Assembly: GCF_003130705.1 (NCBI RefSeq)
Contig: NZ_CP021354.1
Coordinates: 186,001 to 250,000 of the forward strand
Direction of reading: 5' to 3'
DNA from: Rhodococcus oxybenzonivorans
Lineage (GTDB): Bacteria > Actinomycetota > Actinomycetes > Mycobacteriales > Mycobacteriaceae
Length of the DNA: 64,000 nucleotides
Part shown: positions 49,236-57,954 of the stretch, in pieces
How the letters are laid out: each line of letters starts with the position of its first letter
Numbering within the stretch: position 1 is the first letter of the stretch
Made by a program: the position numbers and the translations under genes
Notes under the pieces: generated by a model
Databases searched by the model: none
What the model was told of the DNA's origin: nothing
The model's input: the letters and a program-made list of their open reading frames with translations, nothing else

Positions 49236-51587
49236 TCAGGGGAGGATGTCGAGTGAGGCGCGGACGATGCTGTCGGTGTCGATGCCGTGGTAGCGGTAGA
49301 CGTCGTCCAGGGAGCCGACCTGCCCGAACTTGCTGACCCCGAGGCAGGTGCTGCGCACGTGGTTGATGCCGGCGAGGAATGCCAGGGTGTGCGGATGCCC
49401 GTCGAGGACGGTGACGATCGGGGTGGCGCGATCGGCGGGGAAGAGTTGGTCGAGGATCCAGCTCTCACCGGGCCCGCGGCCCTGCCGTGCCTGGACGGCC
49501 TCGAACAACAAGCCGGGGCTGGTGACGCAGACGACGTCGGCGGGGATGCCCTGTTCGGCGAGACGGTCGGCGGCGGCGAGGGCTTCGGTGATCATCGCGC
49601 CCATGGCGACGATGGTGACCTGGGCACCGTCGCGGCGGATCAGCGGATATCCGCCGGCCACCACCTGCCGGCGGCGGCGTTCGCGGGCCGCCGGGTCGGT
49701 GGGCACCGCGGCGAGGGTTTGATCGACGGGGCGGGTGGACAGCCGCAGGTATGCGGAGGTGCCGTCGGGGCGGCCGAGCCGGCCGATGCTGGCCAGCAAC
49801 GTCCACTCGGTGTCGATCGCGAAGGCCGGTTCGTAGCTGATGCACCCGGGCTGTTCCAGCCCGATCGACGGGGTCTTGATCGACTGGTGCGCACCGCCTT
49901 CGGCGGCCAACGTGACGCCGGAGGGGGTGCCGACCAGGATCGACTGTCCGCCCGCGTAGATGCCGTACGACCAGGGTTCCAGCGCCCGTTCGACGAACGG
50001 GTCGTACATCACCCCGATCGGGAACAGCGGTTGTCCCCACCGGCTCCAGGTGGCGCCGAGCTCACCCATCAACCCGACCAGGTTGGTTTCGGCGATGCCG
50101 AGTTCCATGTGCTGCCCGGTGGGCCGCTCATTCCAGTGCATGATGGTCTCGCGGTCGTCGTCGAACCAGTTGCGGCGCTCGGCCGCGGACCACACGCCGA
50201 CCTTGTTGACCCACCCGCCGAGGTTGGTCGTCGAACTCACGTCGGGACTGACCGTCACCACCCGCTTGGCGGCCTCGGGGGCCTCGCGGGTCAGGTCCAG
50301 CAACACCCGGCCGAGCGCGGCCTGGGTGGTCGCGGTGCCCTTGGGGGTGCGGCCGATGTCGGTGGGGATCGTCAGCGCGGGCGCATTCTGGACCGGGTCC
50401 CGGCGCAGCCGCTCCGCGTTACTCGCGCACCGCCTCCCCGCCGCGGAGTCGGCGGCGAACCGGCCCCACGGATTTGCCGGGTCCATACCCAGATCGGCGG
50501 CGAGCGAAGCGTATTCCTCGATCGACAGCAGCGAGGAGTGGTTCTGCGGGTGTCCCTGGGTGGGCAGCCCGTATCCCTTGATGGTGTAAGCGATGATCAC
50601 CGTGGGCCGGGTGTCGTCGATCTGCCGGTATGCGGTGGTCAGCGCGGACAGGTCGTGACCGCCGAGGTTGCGGATGGCCGCGGTCAGGGTGGCGTCATCG
50701 AGGCCGGTGATCAGGCCGCTGATCTCGGTGCTACCGGGGCCGTCGCCGGGCAAGCGGGTGCGGACCTCGTCGGCGCTGCACCGCAGCAACCGCTGGTACT
50801 CCGGGTTGGGCATGTCCAGGATCCGGGTGCGCAGCGCCTGCCCACCGGGGCGGGTGAACAACTCTTCGAGCAGCTTGCCGAATTTGACGGTGATCACCTG
50901 CCACCCGGCGGCGTCGAACATCTTCTCCAACCGGTTCGCAGCAATCTTCGGAATCACCCGGTCCAGGGACTGCCGGTTCAGGTCGACGATCCACACCACC
51001 TCGCCGAGGTCGGCGATACCGGGATCGAGGATTGCCTCCCAGACGGCGCCCTCGTCGAGTTCGGCGTCTCCGACGAGGGAGTACTGGCGACCGGTCCCGG
51101 CCCCGCCGGTGGTGGTCTGCACGTAGCGGCGGGCCATGGCACCCCAGATCGGGGCGGTGGCGCCGATACCGACCGAGCCGGTGGAGTAGTCGACGGTGTC
51201 GGGGTCCTTGGACCGGCTGGGGTAGGACTGCAGGCCGCCGAATTCGCGCAGGGTGGTCAGGTACCTCTCATCGAGTTCACCGAGCAGGTAATTGATGCCG
51301 TGCAGCACCGGGGAGGCGTGCGGCTTGACTGACACCCGGTCACCCGGTTGGAGCTGTTCGAACCACAGTGAGGTCATGATCGAGATCATCGACGCACAGG
51401 ACGCCTGGTGACCACCGACCTTCAGGCCGGTGGGATTGGGCCGGATCCGGTTGGCGTGATGGATCATCGAGGTGGAAAGCCACAACACCCGCTGCTGGAT
51501 CGCTTCGAGTGTCTCCAGGTCCACTGAACCGCCCGCTTCTGCGACGGGGGTCGCTGTTCCGGGGGCGACGGGCAGGGTGTTGTGCAT
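49236..51587 (-). CDS. Homodimeric 2-oxoacid dehydrogenase E1 (AceE/MdeB-like)
   Basis: 783 residues from the ATG at 51587 with AGGAAAGAG upstream. Start region QQRVLWLSTSMIHHANR, KVGGHQASCASM; ThDP segment GDAELDEG with VDLNRQSLD; later QHMELGIAETNLVGLMGELG and the transketolase-like C-terminal domain. It is shorter than enterobacterial AceE (~890) and closer to MdeB-type E1 that act on 2-oxobutyrate or pyruvate (family knowledge). Divergent to an AsnC regulator, an arrangement also known for mdeR-mdeAB, although no methionine gamma-lyase is present here. Confidence 0.85.
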   Translation of the reverse strand: MHNTLPVAPGTATPVAEAGGSVDLETLEAIQQRVLWLSTSMIHHANRIRPNPTGLKVGGHQASCASMISIMTSLWFEQLQPGDRVSVKPHASPVLHGINYLLGELDERYLTTLREFGGLQSYPSRSKDPDTVDYSTGSVGIGATAPIWGAMARRYVQTTTGGAGTGRQYSLVGDAELDEGAVWEAILDPGIADLGEVVWIVDLNRQSLDRVIPKIAANRLEKMFDAAGWQVITVKFGKLLEELFTRPGGQALRTRILDMPNPEYQRLLRCSADEVRTRLPGDGPGSTEISGLITGLDDATLTAAIRNLGGHDLSALTTAYRQIDDTRPTVIIAYTIKGYGLPTQGHPQNHSSLLSIEEYASLAADLGMDPANPWGRFAADSAAGRRCASNAERLRRDPVQNAPALTIPTDIGRTPKGTATTQAALGRVLLDLTREAPEAAKRVVTVSPDVSSTTNLGGWVNKVGVWSAAERRNWFDDDRETIMHWNERPTGQHMELGIAETNLVGLMGELGATWSRWGQPLFPIGVMYDPFVERALEPWSYGIYAGGQSILVGTPSGVTLAAEGGAHQSIKTPSIGLEQPGCISYEPAFAIDTEWTLLASIGRLGRPDGTSAYLRLSTRPVDQTLAAVPTDPAARERRRRQVVAGGYPLIRRDGAQVTIVAMGAMITEALAAADRLAEQGIPADVVCVTSPGLLFEAVQARQGRGPGESWILDQLFPADRATPIVTVLDGHPHTLAFLAGINHVRSTCLGVSKFGQVGSLDDVYRYHGIDTDSIVRASLDILP

Positions 51588-51752
51588 CGGATTCTCTTTC
51601 CTCACATGTGCGAATCGCTGCGGACGAGCGCAACTACAAGAACGGCTCCGACGGGGTGGCCGAGGAGCAATCCGCTCGACCGGTGACGGGTGCGTGCGGT
51701 CGGATGCGGTTTCGGAATGCGGCGGTGCTGGTCTGGTCTGACCGCCGCCCAC

Positions 51753-51764
51753 CTGTTATAACAG
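51753..51764. promoter_or_regulatory. Palindrome in the E1/AsnC divergent promoter
   Basis: CTGTTATAACAG is a perfect 12-bp palindrome; its core also resembles a -10 box. A close match, TGTCATAACA, lies before the GntR gene (52373), so both may bind the GntR protein. Confidence 0.5.
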
Positions 51765-51850
51765 TGGATCAGGAAGTTGCGGCCTGCGCAATAGTCGGTG
51801 CCGAGAATGAGCAGAATGCACACCGGCAGGACACTCCAGGGAAGGTGGAA

Positions 51851-51865
51851 TTGGCACAATGCCAA
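51851..51865. promoter_or_regulatory. Inverted repeat across the AsnC start codon
   Basis: TTGGCA-CAA-TGCCAA spans the ATG at 51859. A protein bound there, or a small RNA hairpin, would stop expression of the asnC gene. Confidence 0.45.
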
Positions 51866-52335
51866 GCACGCACAAAGCGGACCAGATCGATGCCCGGCTA
51901 CTGCTCGCGCTCGCCGAGTCGCCGCGGGCCACGACCATTGCCCTGGCAGACCGGATAGGGCTCTCACGCAACACCGTTCAGGCCCGAATGGGCAAGCTCG
52001 ACGACTCGCACGCGCTGCGCACATTCGAGCGTCGCATCGACCCGGCAATCCTCGGCTATCCGTTGCAGGCGTACATCCTGACCAACGTCACCCAGCGCAA
52101 ACTGGCCCGGGTCGGGGCGGCGCTCGACGGCATTCCCGAGGTGCTCGAGGTCCTCGGCCTCAGCGGTGTCGCGGATCTCCTCATCCACGTCGCCGTCCGG
52201 GACGCCGACGACCTGTATCGGGTGGCGGGGGACATCCTCGGAATCAAGGGGGTCAAACGCACTACCACCGCCTTGGTCATGCGCGAGATGGTCGACTACC
52301 GGATCGCGCCGTTGGTCGAAAAGCTCATCGACTGA
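51859..52335 (+). CDS. Lrp/AsnC-family regulator
   Basis: 158 residues from the ATG at 51859 with GGAAGGTGG upstream. Helix-turn-helix TTIALADRIGLSRNTVQARM (residues ~25-45) and a RAM effector domain (LGYPLQAYILTNV to the end). Lrp-type octamers or dimers respond to amino acids. Divergent to the E1 gene, so it likely responds to an amino acid whose oxoacid this complex degrades (inference). Confidence 0.88.
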   Translation: MPSTHKADQIDARLLLALAESPRATTIALADRIGLSRNTVQARMGKLDDSHALRTFERRIDPAILGYPLQAYILTNVTQRKLARVGAALDGIPEVLEVLGLSGVADLLIHVAVRDADDLYRVAGDILGIKGVKRTTTALVMREMVDYRIAPLVEKLID

Positions 52336-52372
52336 CACCGGTCGATCCACGCCCGGACCTGCGCCGACCCGG

Positions 52373-52382
52373 TGTCATAACA
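52373..52382. promoter_or_regulatory. TGTCATAACA motif before the GntR gene
   Basis: Differs by one base from the core of the palindrome at 51753-51764 and lies 44 bases before the GntR start; possible autoregulatory site. Confidence 0.4.
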
Positions 52383-52425
52383 TGCCATTGAAGGGTGACA
52401 CGATGTCGAATAGACGGAGATGGTC

Positions 52426-53124
52426 GTGACAACGAGCACGAGAACCCCGCAACCGCTGGTGCGGTCGCTGACTCCGACCTCCGTTCCCGAACAGGTCGCC
52501 AAGGAAATCCGGCGCTCGATCCTCGCCGGTGAACTCCGTCCACGGCAGACATTCTCGCTGCGGGAAATCTCCGGACAGCTCGGGGTGAGTTTCATCCCGG
52601 TTCGGGAAGCACTCAAAGAGCTCGAAGCGCAGGGTTTGGTGGTGACCCGCCCCGGGAAAAGCGCGATGGTCGCCCCGCTTTCGCACGACGACCTGCACGG
52701 AATCTATCGGCTACGACGACAGCTGGAACCGGAAATCGCCGGCCGCGCCTGCAAAATGCTCGACGAATCCGACTTGCGTCGCCTCGACAGCTACGTGGCC
52801 ATGTTCGGCGACGAAAGCCTCGACCTCGACGACATCTACCAGACACACCACGCCTTCCACTACGAGCTGCTCCGGCCCGCCGCCACGGCCTGGGACCTGC
52901 GCGTACTCGACGGCCTGTGGCACGCCGCCGAACGGTATGTCCGGCTGGCATTCTCGGGTCTCGAGGCCAAACCGAACGAACACGGGCGGCGGGGACACGT
53001 CCATGCCGACATCCTGACCGTCGTGCGCACCCGCAATATGAGGAAGGTCGCCGCGGCGACCCGCCAGCACCTCGACGACAACGAACAGATCGCGCTTCGG
53101 GCGCTCGACCCGATCGCGCCCTGA
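52426..53124 (+). CDS. GntR-family regulator, FadR/FCD subfamily
   Basis: 232 residues from a GTG at 52426 (GGAG six bases upstream; the in-frame ATG at 52420 is too near it). Winged helix VPEQVAKEIRRSILAGELRP and FSLREISGQLGVSFIPVREA; then the all-helical FCD domain with the metal-ligand set Asp (DIYQTHHAFHYELLRPA), and later histidines (GHVHADIL, RQHLDDNE). FCD proteins respond to organic acids. It may control the acetoacetyl-CoA synthetase gene convergent with it and the E1-E2 operon. Confidence 0.87.
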   Translation: MTTSTRTPQPLVRSLTPTSVPEQVAKEIRRSILAGELRPRQTFSLREISGQLGVSFIPVREALKELEAQGLVVTRPGKSAMVAPLSHDDLHGIYRLRRQLEPEIAGRACKMLDESDLRRLDSYVAMFGDESLDLDDIYQTHHAFHYELLRPAATAWDLRVLDGLWHAAERYVRLAFSGLEAKPNEHGRRGHVHADILTVVRTRNMRKVAAATRQHLDDNEQIALRALDPIAP

Positions 53125-53157
53125 ACACTGCCGGCTCGGCGCATGTTCACAGGGCCC

Positions 53158-55158
53158 TCAGGTGAGCGTGGAGGTTTCGGCGCGGTGGTGCGCAAACCGC
53201 TCCGCGTAGTCGATGTACCAGTCGAGGGCGTCGGTGTTGGCGACGGTGGCGCGGTTGATTGCGGTCTCGGGGGCTATTCCCTGAATCAGTTTCTTGACGG
53301 GAATCTCGAGCCGCTTGCCGGTGCGGGTGGTGGGAATAGCGGGGACGTCGGTGATCTCGTCCGGTACGTGCCGGGGCGAGGCCTCCCGGCGGATCGTGGT
53401 GCGAATCTTTTCCACGAGAGCGTCGTCGAGGTCGTATCCGTCGCGCAGTACCACGAACAGCGGCATGTGGTAGCCGCCGTTGGGTAGTTCGGCACCGATC
53501 ACGAGGGCCTCGGCGATCTCGGGAAGCGCTTCGACGGCCTGGTAGATGTCCGCCGATCCCATCCGGACGCCACCGCGGTTGATGGTCGAGTCCGATCGAC
53601 CGTGAACGACGCAGCCGCCGTCGGCTTCGATGGTGATCCAGTCGCCGTGCCGCCACACCCCGGGGTATACCTCGAAATAGGCGTCCCGGTACCGGTTTCC
53701 GTCGGGGTCGTTCCAGAAGTAGATCGGCATCGACGGCATCGGTGCGGTGATCACCATTTCCCCCACCTCCCCGACGACCGCTTCACCGGCTTCGGTCCAG
53801 GCCTGCACATCGACCCCCAGGTAGGGGCCTTGCAACTCCCCCACCCGAACAGGGGAGAGCGGGTTGGCGCCGATGAAACCGGTGGCCACGTCGGTGCCGC
53901 CGCTGTCCGATCCCAGGTGCACATTCGGACTGACCGCGTCGTAGATCCACCGCCAGGTGGTGTCCGGCAGCGGCGAACCGGTCGACATGATCGACCGCAA
54001 CCCCGACAGGTCGAAGTCGGTCCCGGGCTGGGTGCCGGCCTTCTCACACAATGTCAGATAGGCGGCACCGGTGCCGAATCGCGTGGCCCCGTAGCGGGCG
54101 CAGATCTCGAATTGGTGGTCGGGTCGCCCGAACGTGGGGCTGCCGTCGTAGGTGACGATCGTCGCGCCGGTAACCATCGCGTCGACGAGCATGTTCCACA
54201 CCACCCAGGCGGTGCTGGCGGCGATGAATACCCGATCGGTGGGGCCGAGGTCGTAGTGCAGCGCATTGGCTTTGAGGGCTTCGAGGAGGATTCCGCCGTG
54301 CGAGTGCACGATGCCCTTGGGTAGGCCGGTGGTGCCGGAGCTGTACAAAATCCACAGCGGATGATCGAACGCCACCTGCTCGTACTCGGGTTGGGCGTTC
54401 CCGACGACCACGTCCGCGTAGTCGGCGACACTCTGCCGGTGCTTCCCCTCGTAGGGCAGCCCGATGTTGTCGACCATGATGGCGTGCCGCACGGTCGGGA
54501 GTTGGTCCAACAGGGCGGAGAAGACGTCCCGGCGGTCGATGCGTTTGCCGTTGAACTGGTAGCCGTCCACCCCGATCAGCACGGTCGGCTCGATCTGCGA
54601 GAACCGGTCGACCAGCCCTTTCACACCGAAATCCGGTGCGCAACAAGACCACACCGCACCGACGCTGGCCGCGGCGAGCACCGCGACGACGGTGGGCGCG
54701 ATGTTCGGCAGCATCGCGGCGATCCGGTCGCCGGGGCGCACCCCGATCTTCCGGAAGTGCGCGGCGAGGTTGGCGACCTGTGCGACCAGCTCGGCCCGCG
54801 AGAGTTCCCCGGTCGTCCAGGTTTCGTCGACCGAGATGATCGCGGGCCCGGCCTGATCGGTATGGCGAAGCAGGTTTTCGGCCCAGTTCAGCCGGGTGCC
54901 GGGGAACCACCGCGCCCCGGGCATCTTGGGGTCGGCGAGCACCGTCTGCGGTGGTGCCGAGGCGATCACGTCGAAGTACTCCCAGATCGAGAGCCAGAAC
55001 TTCTCGAGGTCGCTGATCGACCAACACCACAGCGAGTCGAAGTCGGTGGTGGAGACGTTCTTCTCCGCCGCGAGCCATCGTTGGTACCGGCTCATATTCG
55101 AGGCGAAGACCCGCTCGGGCGGCGGGGTCCACAACACTTCACGTCCTGGCGCGGTCAT
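53158..55158 (-). CDS. Acetoacetyl-CoA synthetase
   Basis: 666 residues from the ATG at 55158 (GAAAGGA upstream). N-terminal ACS-type region RYQRWLAAEKNVSTTDFDSL and FWLSIWEYFDVIAS is the AACS form; WILYSSGTTGLPKGIVHSHG, GSDSGGTDVATGFIG, WRHGDWITI and RTGKRLEIPVKKLIQG complete the adenylating and lysine motifs. It activates acetoacetate to acetoacetyl-CoA, connecting ketone-body or leucine-type breakdown to thiolase. The operon partner upstream is the aromatic module on the same strand, separated by 88 bases. Confidence 0.9.
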   Translation of the reverse strand: MTAPGREVLWTPPPERVFASNMSRYQRWLAAEKNVSTTDFDSLWCWSISDLEKFWLSIWEYFDVIASAPPQTVLADPKMPGARWFPGTRLNWAENLLRHTDQAGPAIISVDETWTTGELSRAELVAQVANLAAHFRKIGVRPGDRIAAMLPNIAPTVVAVLAAASVGAVWSCCAPDFGVKGLVDRFSQIEPTVLIGVDGYQFNGKRIDRRDVFSALLDQLPTVRHAIMVDNIGLPYEGKHRQSVADYADVVVGNAQPEYEQVAFDHPLWILYSSGTTGLPKGIVHSHGGILLEALKANALHYDLGPTDRVFIAASTAWVVWNMLVDAMVTGATIVTYDGSPTFGRPDHQFEICARYGATRFGTGAAYLTLCEKAGTQPGTDFDLSGLRSIMSTGSPLPDTTWRWIYDAVSPNVHLGSDSGGTDVATGFIGANPLSPVRVGELQGPYLGVDVQAWTEAGEAVVGEVGEMVITAPMPSMPIYFWNDPDGNRYRDAYFEVYPGVWRHGDWITIEADGGCVVHGRSDSTINRGGVRMGSADIYQAVEALPEIAEALVIGAELPNGGYHMPLFVVLRDGYDLDDALVEKIRTTIRREASPRHVPDEITDVPAIPTTRTGKRLEIPVKKLIQGIAPETAINRATVANTDALDWYIDYAERFAHHRAETSTLT

Positions 55159-55246
55159 TATTGGTGCGTCCTTTCCGGCTCCCGCCGCCACGGGCAGATG
55201 GCGTGTCGTGAACTGCCCGTGGCGGAGGGGTTTTCGTGCGGTGGTG

Positions 55247-57013
55247 TCAGCGTGCGAGCACGGTGCCGAGGGCCCGGGTGAGCTCATCGGCGGGGTCGTC
55301 GGCGCCGCCGGTGCTGCGCCAGGCGACGTGGTTGTCCGGACGGACCAGGATTGCCCCGGTGTCGTCGGTCTGGCGGAGTTCACTCCAGCGGCCGGTGGGG
55401 TCGGTGTAGTCGGTGCCGGCGCCGATCTGGGCGACCTTGATCTGGATACCGAACTTGTCGTTGGCCAGCCGGGCGGCGTCGGACCAGGCGGCACCGTCGG
55501 CGGCGGTGATGAGCACGAAGTGCGCGTTGTTTCCGGTGAGGTCGTGGGTGGAAATCTGCCGGCCGTCGTGCTCGAGCCACGCGTGAGGCAGGCGGTGCCC
55601 GGGGCGGGTGGTGGGGTGGTAGGTGTGCCCCATCGGGTCGCGCGGCGGTGCCTCGGTGCCGTCCGGGACGAGGGCCCCGTCGCGGTAGGCGAAGCCGATT
55701 TCGAGGTCGTGGGCCTGGAATTCGGTGCGCTGGGTGCTGATCACCTCGGCCGCACGGGCGCGGCGGGTTTCGCCCATCGGGGTGTCGGAGAAGTAGTCCC
55801 GAAACACCTGGACCTGGGCCTCGAGCGGTTGGCCGGGGATCAGGCCGAGGCCGGCGTCGACGACCATGTGGTTGAGGAAGGTGAACATGGCCCAGTCGAC
55901 GTTGCGCATGCCGACGAGCCGGCGTTCGGGCTCGTAGGTGTCGAGCAGTGCGGGGGCGGCGTCACCCTTGATCACCGCGGCCAGCTTCCAGACCAGGTTG
56001 TGCGCGTCCTGGATAGCGGTGTTCAGACCCAAACCAGTGGTCGGCGGGTGCCGGTGGGCGGCGTCACCGGCAAGGAAGATTCGGCCGACCTGGTACTTGT
56101 CGGCGAGCACGCCCTCGAGGATCCAGTGGCTGACCTTGTGCACCTTCAACTCGAGGTCGGGCAGCTTGAGGAGCTCGCGCAGCCGCGGAACGATCGCCTC
56201 TTCGTCGAACCGGGCCGGATCGTCCGGGCGGAAGGTGAAGTGCAGGACGAATTCTTCGGAATGCTTGCCCCACGTGGGGCCCATCGCTGCCATGGCGCCG
56301 CTGTTCCAGGACCCGGCGCCCTCAGGGTTGAGCAGCCAGGTGATCAGAACGTCGTCCTCCCACCACTCCGACAGGTCGGCAGTGAAGTGGGTGCTGACCA
56401 TGTCGAGGATCCCGGTCGGGCCCTCCATCTTGACACCGAGTTCGGGGCCGACGGTCTTGCCACCGTCCGCGGCGACCATGTACTGGGCGTGGACGGTGTA
56501 GGTCTCTTGCGTGTCGCGGTTGAGGACGACCGCGTGGATTCCGTTCTCATCCTGCTCGAACGAGACGAGTTCGCGGCCGAAGTGGATCGAGTCCGGTGCC
56601 CTCTTCTCCGTGTGCTCACGCAGGAGGGGTTCGAGCCGGATCTGCGGGTAGTTGGTGGACGGGCACGGGCTGTCGACGGCGTATGCGCTCTCGAGTCGTC
56701 CACCGCCGAACGACTCGAGGGTGTACAGGGTGCGGCCGTCCAGTTCACCGTCGCCGCCGAGCGAGGTGACCCACCGGGTCTTGCCCATGTTCTTCGGCGG
56801 GGTGCCCACGTCGTAGATCGAGTCCGCGACCCCGACCTGACGCAGCACCTCCATCGTCCGCTGGTTGAGGTAGTGCGCCTTGGGCAGGTGCGAGGTGCTG
56901 GTGTGCCGCTCGACGAGGTGGTGGTCGATGCCGTGCTCGGACAGCAGGATCGAGGTGGTCAATCCACACCCGCCTCCGCCGACGATGAGGACGGGAACGG
57001 TGATCTCAGACAT
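55247..57013 (-). CDS. FAD-dependent phenol-type monooxygenase (TfdB/PheA family)
   Basis: 588 residues from the ATG at 57013. FAD fold VPVLIVGGGGCGLTTSILLSE; DG motif MVAADGGKTVGPELG; GD motif FLAGDAAHRHPPTTGLGLN; C-terminal thioredoxin-like domain (about 470-588) as in phenol hydroxylases. It overlaps the FAH gene by eight bases. It should hydroxylate a phenol to a catechol for the extradiol dioxygenase of the same operon. Confidence 0.88.
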   Translation of the reverse strand: MSEITVPVLIVGGGGCGLTTSILLSEHGIDHHLVERHTSTSHLPKAHYLNQRTMEVLRQVGVADSIYDVGTPPKNMGKTRWVTSLGGDGELDGRTLYTLESFGGGRLESAYAVDSPCPSTNYPQIRLEPLLREHTEKRAPDSIHFGRELVSFEQDENGIHAVVLNRDTQETYTVHAQYMVAADGGKTVGPELGVKMEGPTGILDMVSTHFTADLSEWWEDDVLITWLLNPEGAGSWNSGAMAAMGPTWGKHSEEFVLHFTFRPDDPARFDEEAIVPRLRELLKLPDLELKVHKVSHWILEGVLADKYQVGRIFLAGDAAHRHPPTTGLGLNTAIQDAHNLVWKLAAVIKGDAAPALLDTYEPERRLVGMRNVDWAMFTFLNHMVVDAGLGLIPGQPLEAQVQVFRDYFSDTPMGETRRARAAEVISTQRTEFQAHDLEIGFAYRDGALVPDGTEAPPRDPMGHTYHPTTRPGHRLPHAWLEHDGRQISTHDLTGNNAHFVLITAADGAAWSDAARLANDKFGIQIKVAQIGAGTDYTDPTGRWSELRQTDDTGAILVRPDNHVAWRSTGGADDPADELTRALGTVLAR

Positions 57014-57896
57014 GGCTGGTGCTCCTGGAAACAGTGGTGAGTGGGTGCGGGCGGCCGGTGGCGGCGAAGCGGTGCCGCATCTCGCCGATGGTGTCGGCAC
57101 GGCTGACGAGTTCGTCGTCGACACCGATGAGCCGTTTCGGGTCACGGGTGAAGCCGATACCCGACGGGGTGCCGGTGAAGATGAGGTCGCCGGGGCGCAG
57201 CGGCAGAATCGACGACAGGTAGGACACGAGGACCGGGATCGGGAAAATCAGGTGCCGGGTGCGCGACTTCTGCATCAGCTCGCCCGACAGGACCGTGCTG
57301 ACCTCGATGTCGTCGGCGTTCTCGAATTCGTCGGGGGTGACCAGCACCGGCCCGATCGGGGCGAATCCGGCGAACGACTTGCCGAGGCCGAACTGCTGCG
57401 GTGGGGGACCGGACAGCTGAAGGTCCCGCTCGGACAGGTCCTGGCCGAGGGTCAGCCCGGCTACATAATTCCAGCCCTCGGAGACGGGGACGTGTCGGGC
57501 TTCCTTGCCGATGACCGCTACCAGTTCGACCTCGAAATCGACCGAGCCGCCGGGGTGTTCGATGGTGTCATAGGGGCCGGCGATCGAGGCGGGAAACTTG
57601 GTGAACACGAACGGAGCGTCGGGCAGGGTCAGCCCGGACTCCTCGACGTGATCGGCATAGTTCACGCCGACGGCGAAGATCTGACCGGGCCGGGGAACCG
57701 GAGCACCCAGCTCGGACTCGACCAACGGTGTTCCGTCAGTGAAGTCCACCGTGGCTGCCCACGAGGTGAACTCGTCCCACCGGTCGAAAATCTGCTGGGG
57801 TTCGGCGGAAAAACGACCCCCGCTGGCCGTCTCGACGTCGACGGCGATCCCGTCCGCCACGACCTGGAGTCGGCCGGCTTGGTTTGCCACGCGCAT
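57006..57896 (-). CDS. Fumarylacetoacetate hydrolase-family protein
   Basis: 296 residues from the ATG at 57896. IFAVGVNYADHVEESG, metal glutamates in DFEVELVAVIGKEARHV, aspartate in GLTLGQDLSERDLQ, and LIFTGTPSGIGF. Acts on ring-cleavage products (C-C hydrolysis, hydration or isomerisation). The counterpart in the first module (35378) shares the family but differs in sequence, so the substrates are probably different. Confidence 0.88.
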   Translation of the reverse strand: MRVANQAGRLQVVADGIAVDVETASGGRFSAEPQQIFDRWDEFTSWAATVDFTDGTPLVESELGAPVPRPGQIFAVGVNYADHVEESGLTLPDAPFVFTKFPASIAGPYDTIEHPGGSVDFEVELVAVIGKEARHVPVSEGWNYVAGLTLGQDLSERDLQLSGPPPQQFGLGKSFAGFAPIGPVLVTPDEFENADDIEVSTVLSGELMQKSRTRHLIFPIPVLVSYLSSILPLRPGDLIFTGTPSGIGFTRDPKRLIGVDDELVSRADTIGEMRHRFAATGRPHPLTTVSRSTSHV

Positions 57897-57954
57897 GAGA
57901 AAAAGTCCTTAGATAAGAGTGGAGTGCCGCTGGGTCGGGAGGAACGCGAGCAGC

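Noticed and set aside
49287..51332. 680-codon frame antisense to the E1 gene
   Set aside because: Low-complexity Gly/Arg/Val composition, no start signal, antisense to a conserved enzyme.
49236..51587. A methionine gamma-lyase/methanethiol pathway (mdeA-mdeB) linked to mddA
   Set aside because: The E1 resembles MdeB and an Lrp-type gene is divergent, but no gamma-lyase gene is present and mddA is 28 kb away.
54896..57040. 714-codon frame antisense to acetoacetyl-CoA synthetase and the monooxygenase
   Set aside because: It spans two real genes and their gap; composition is that of a shadow frame.
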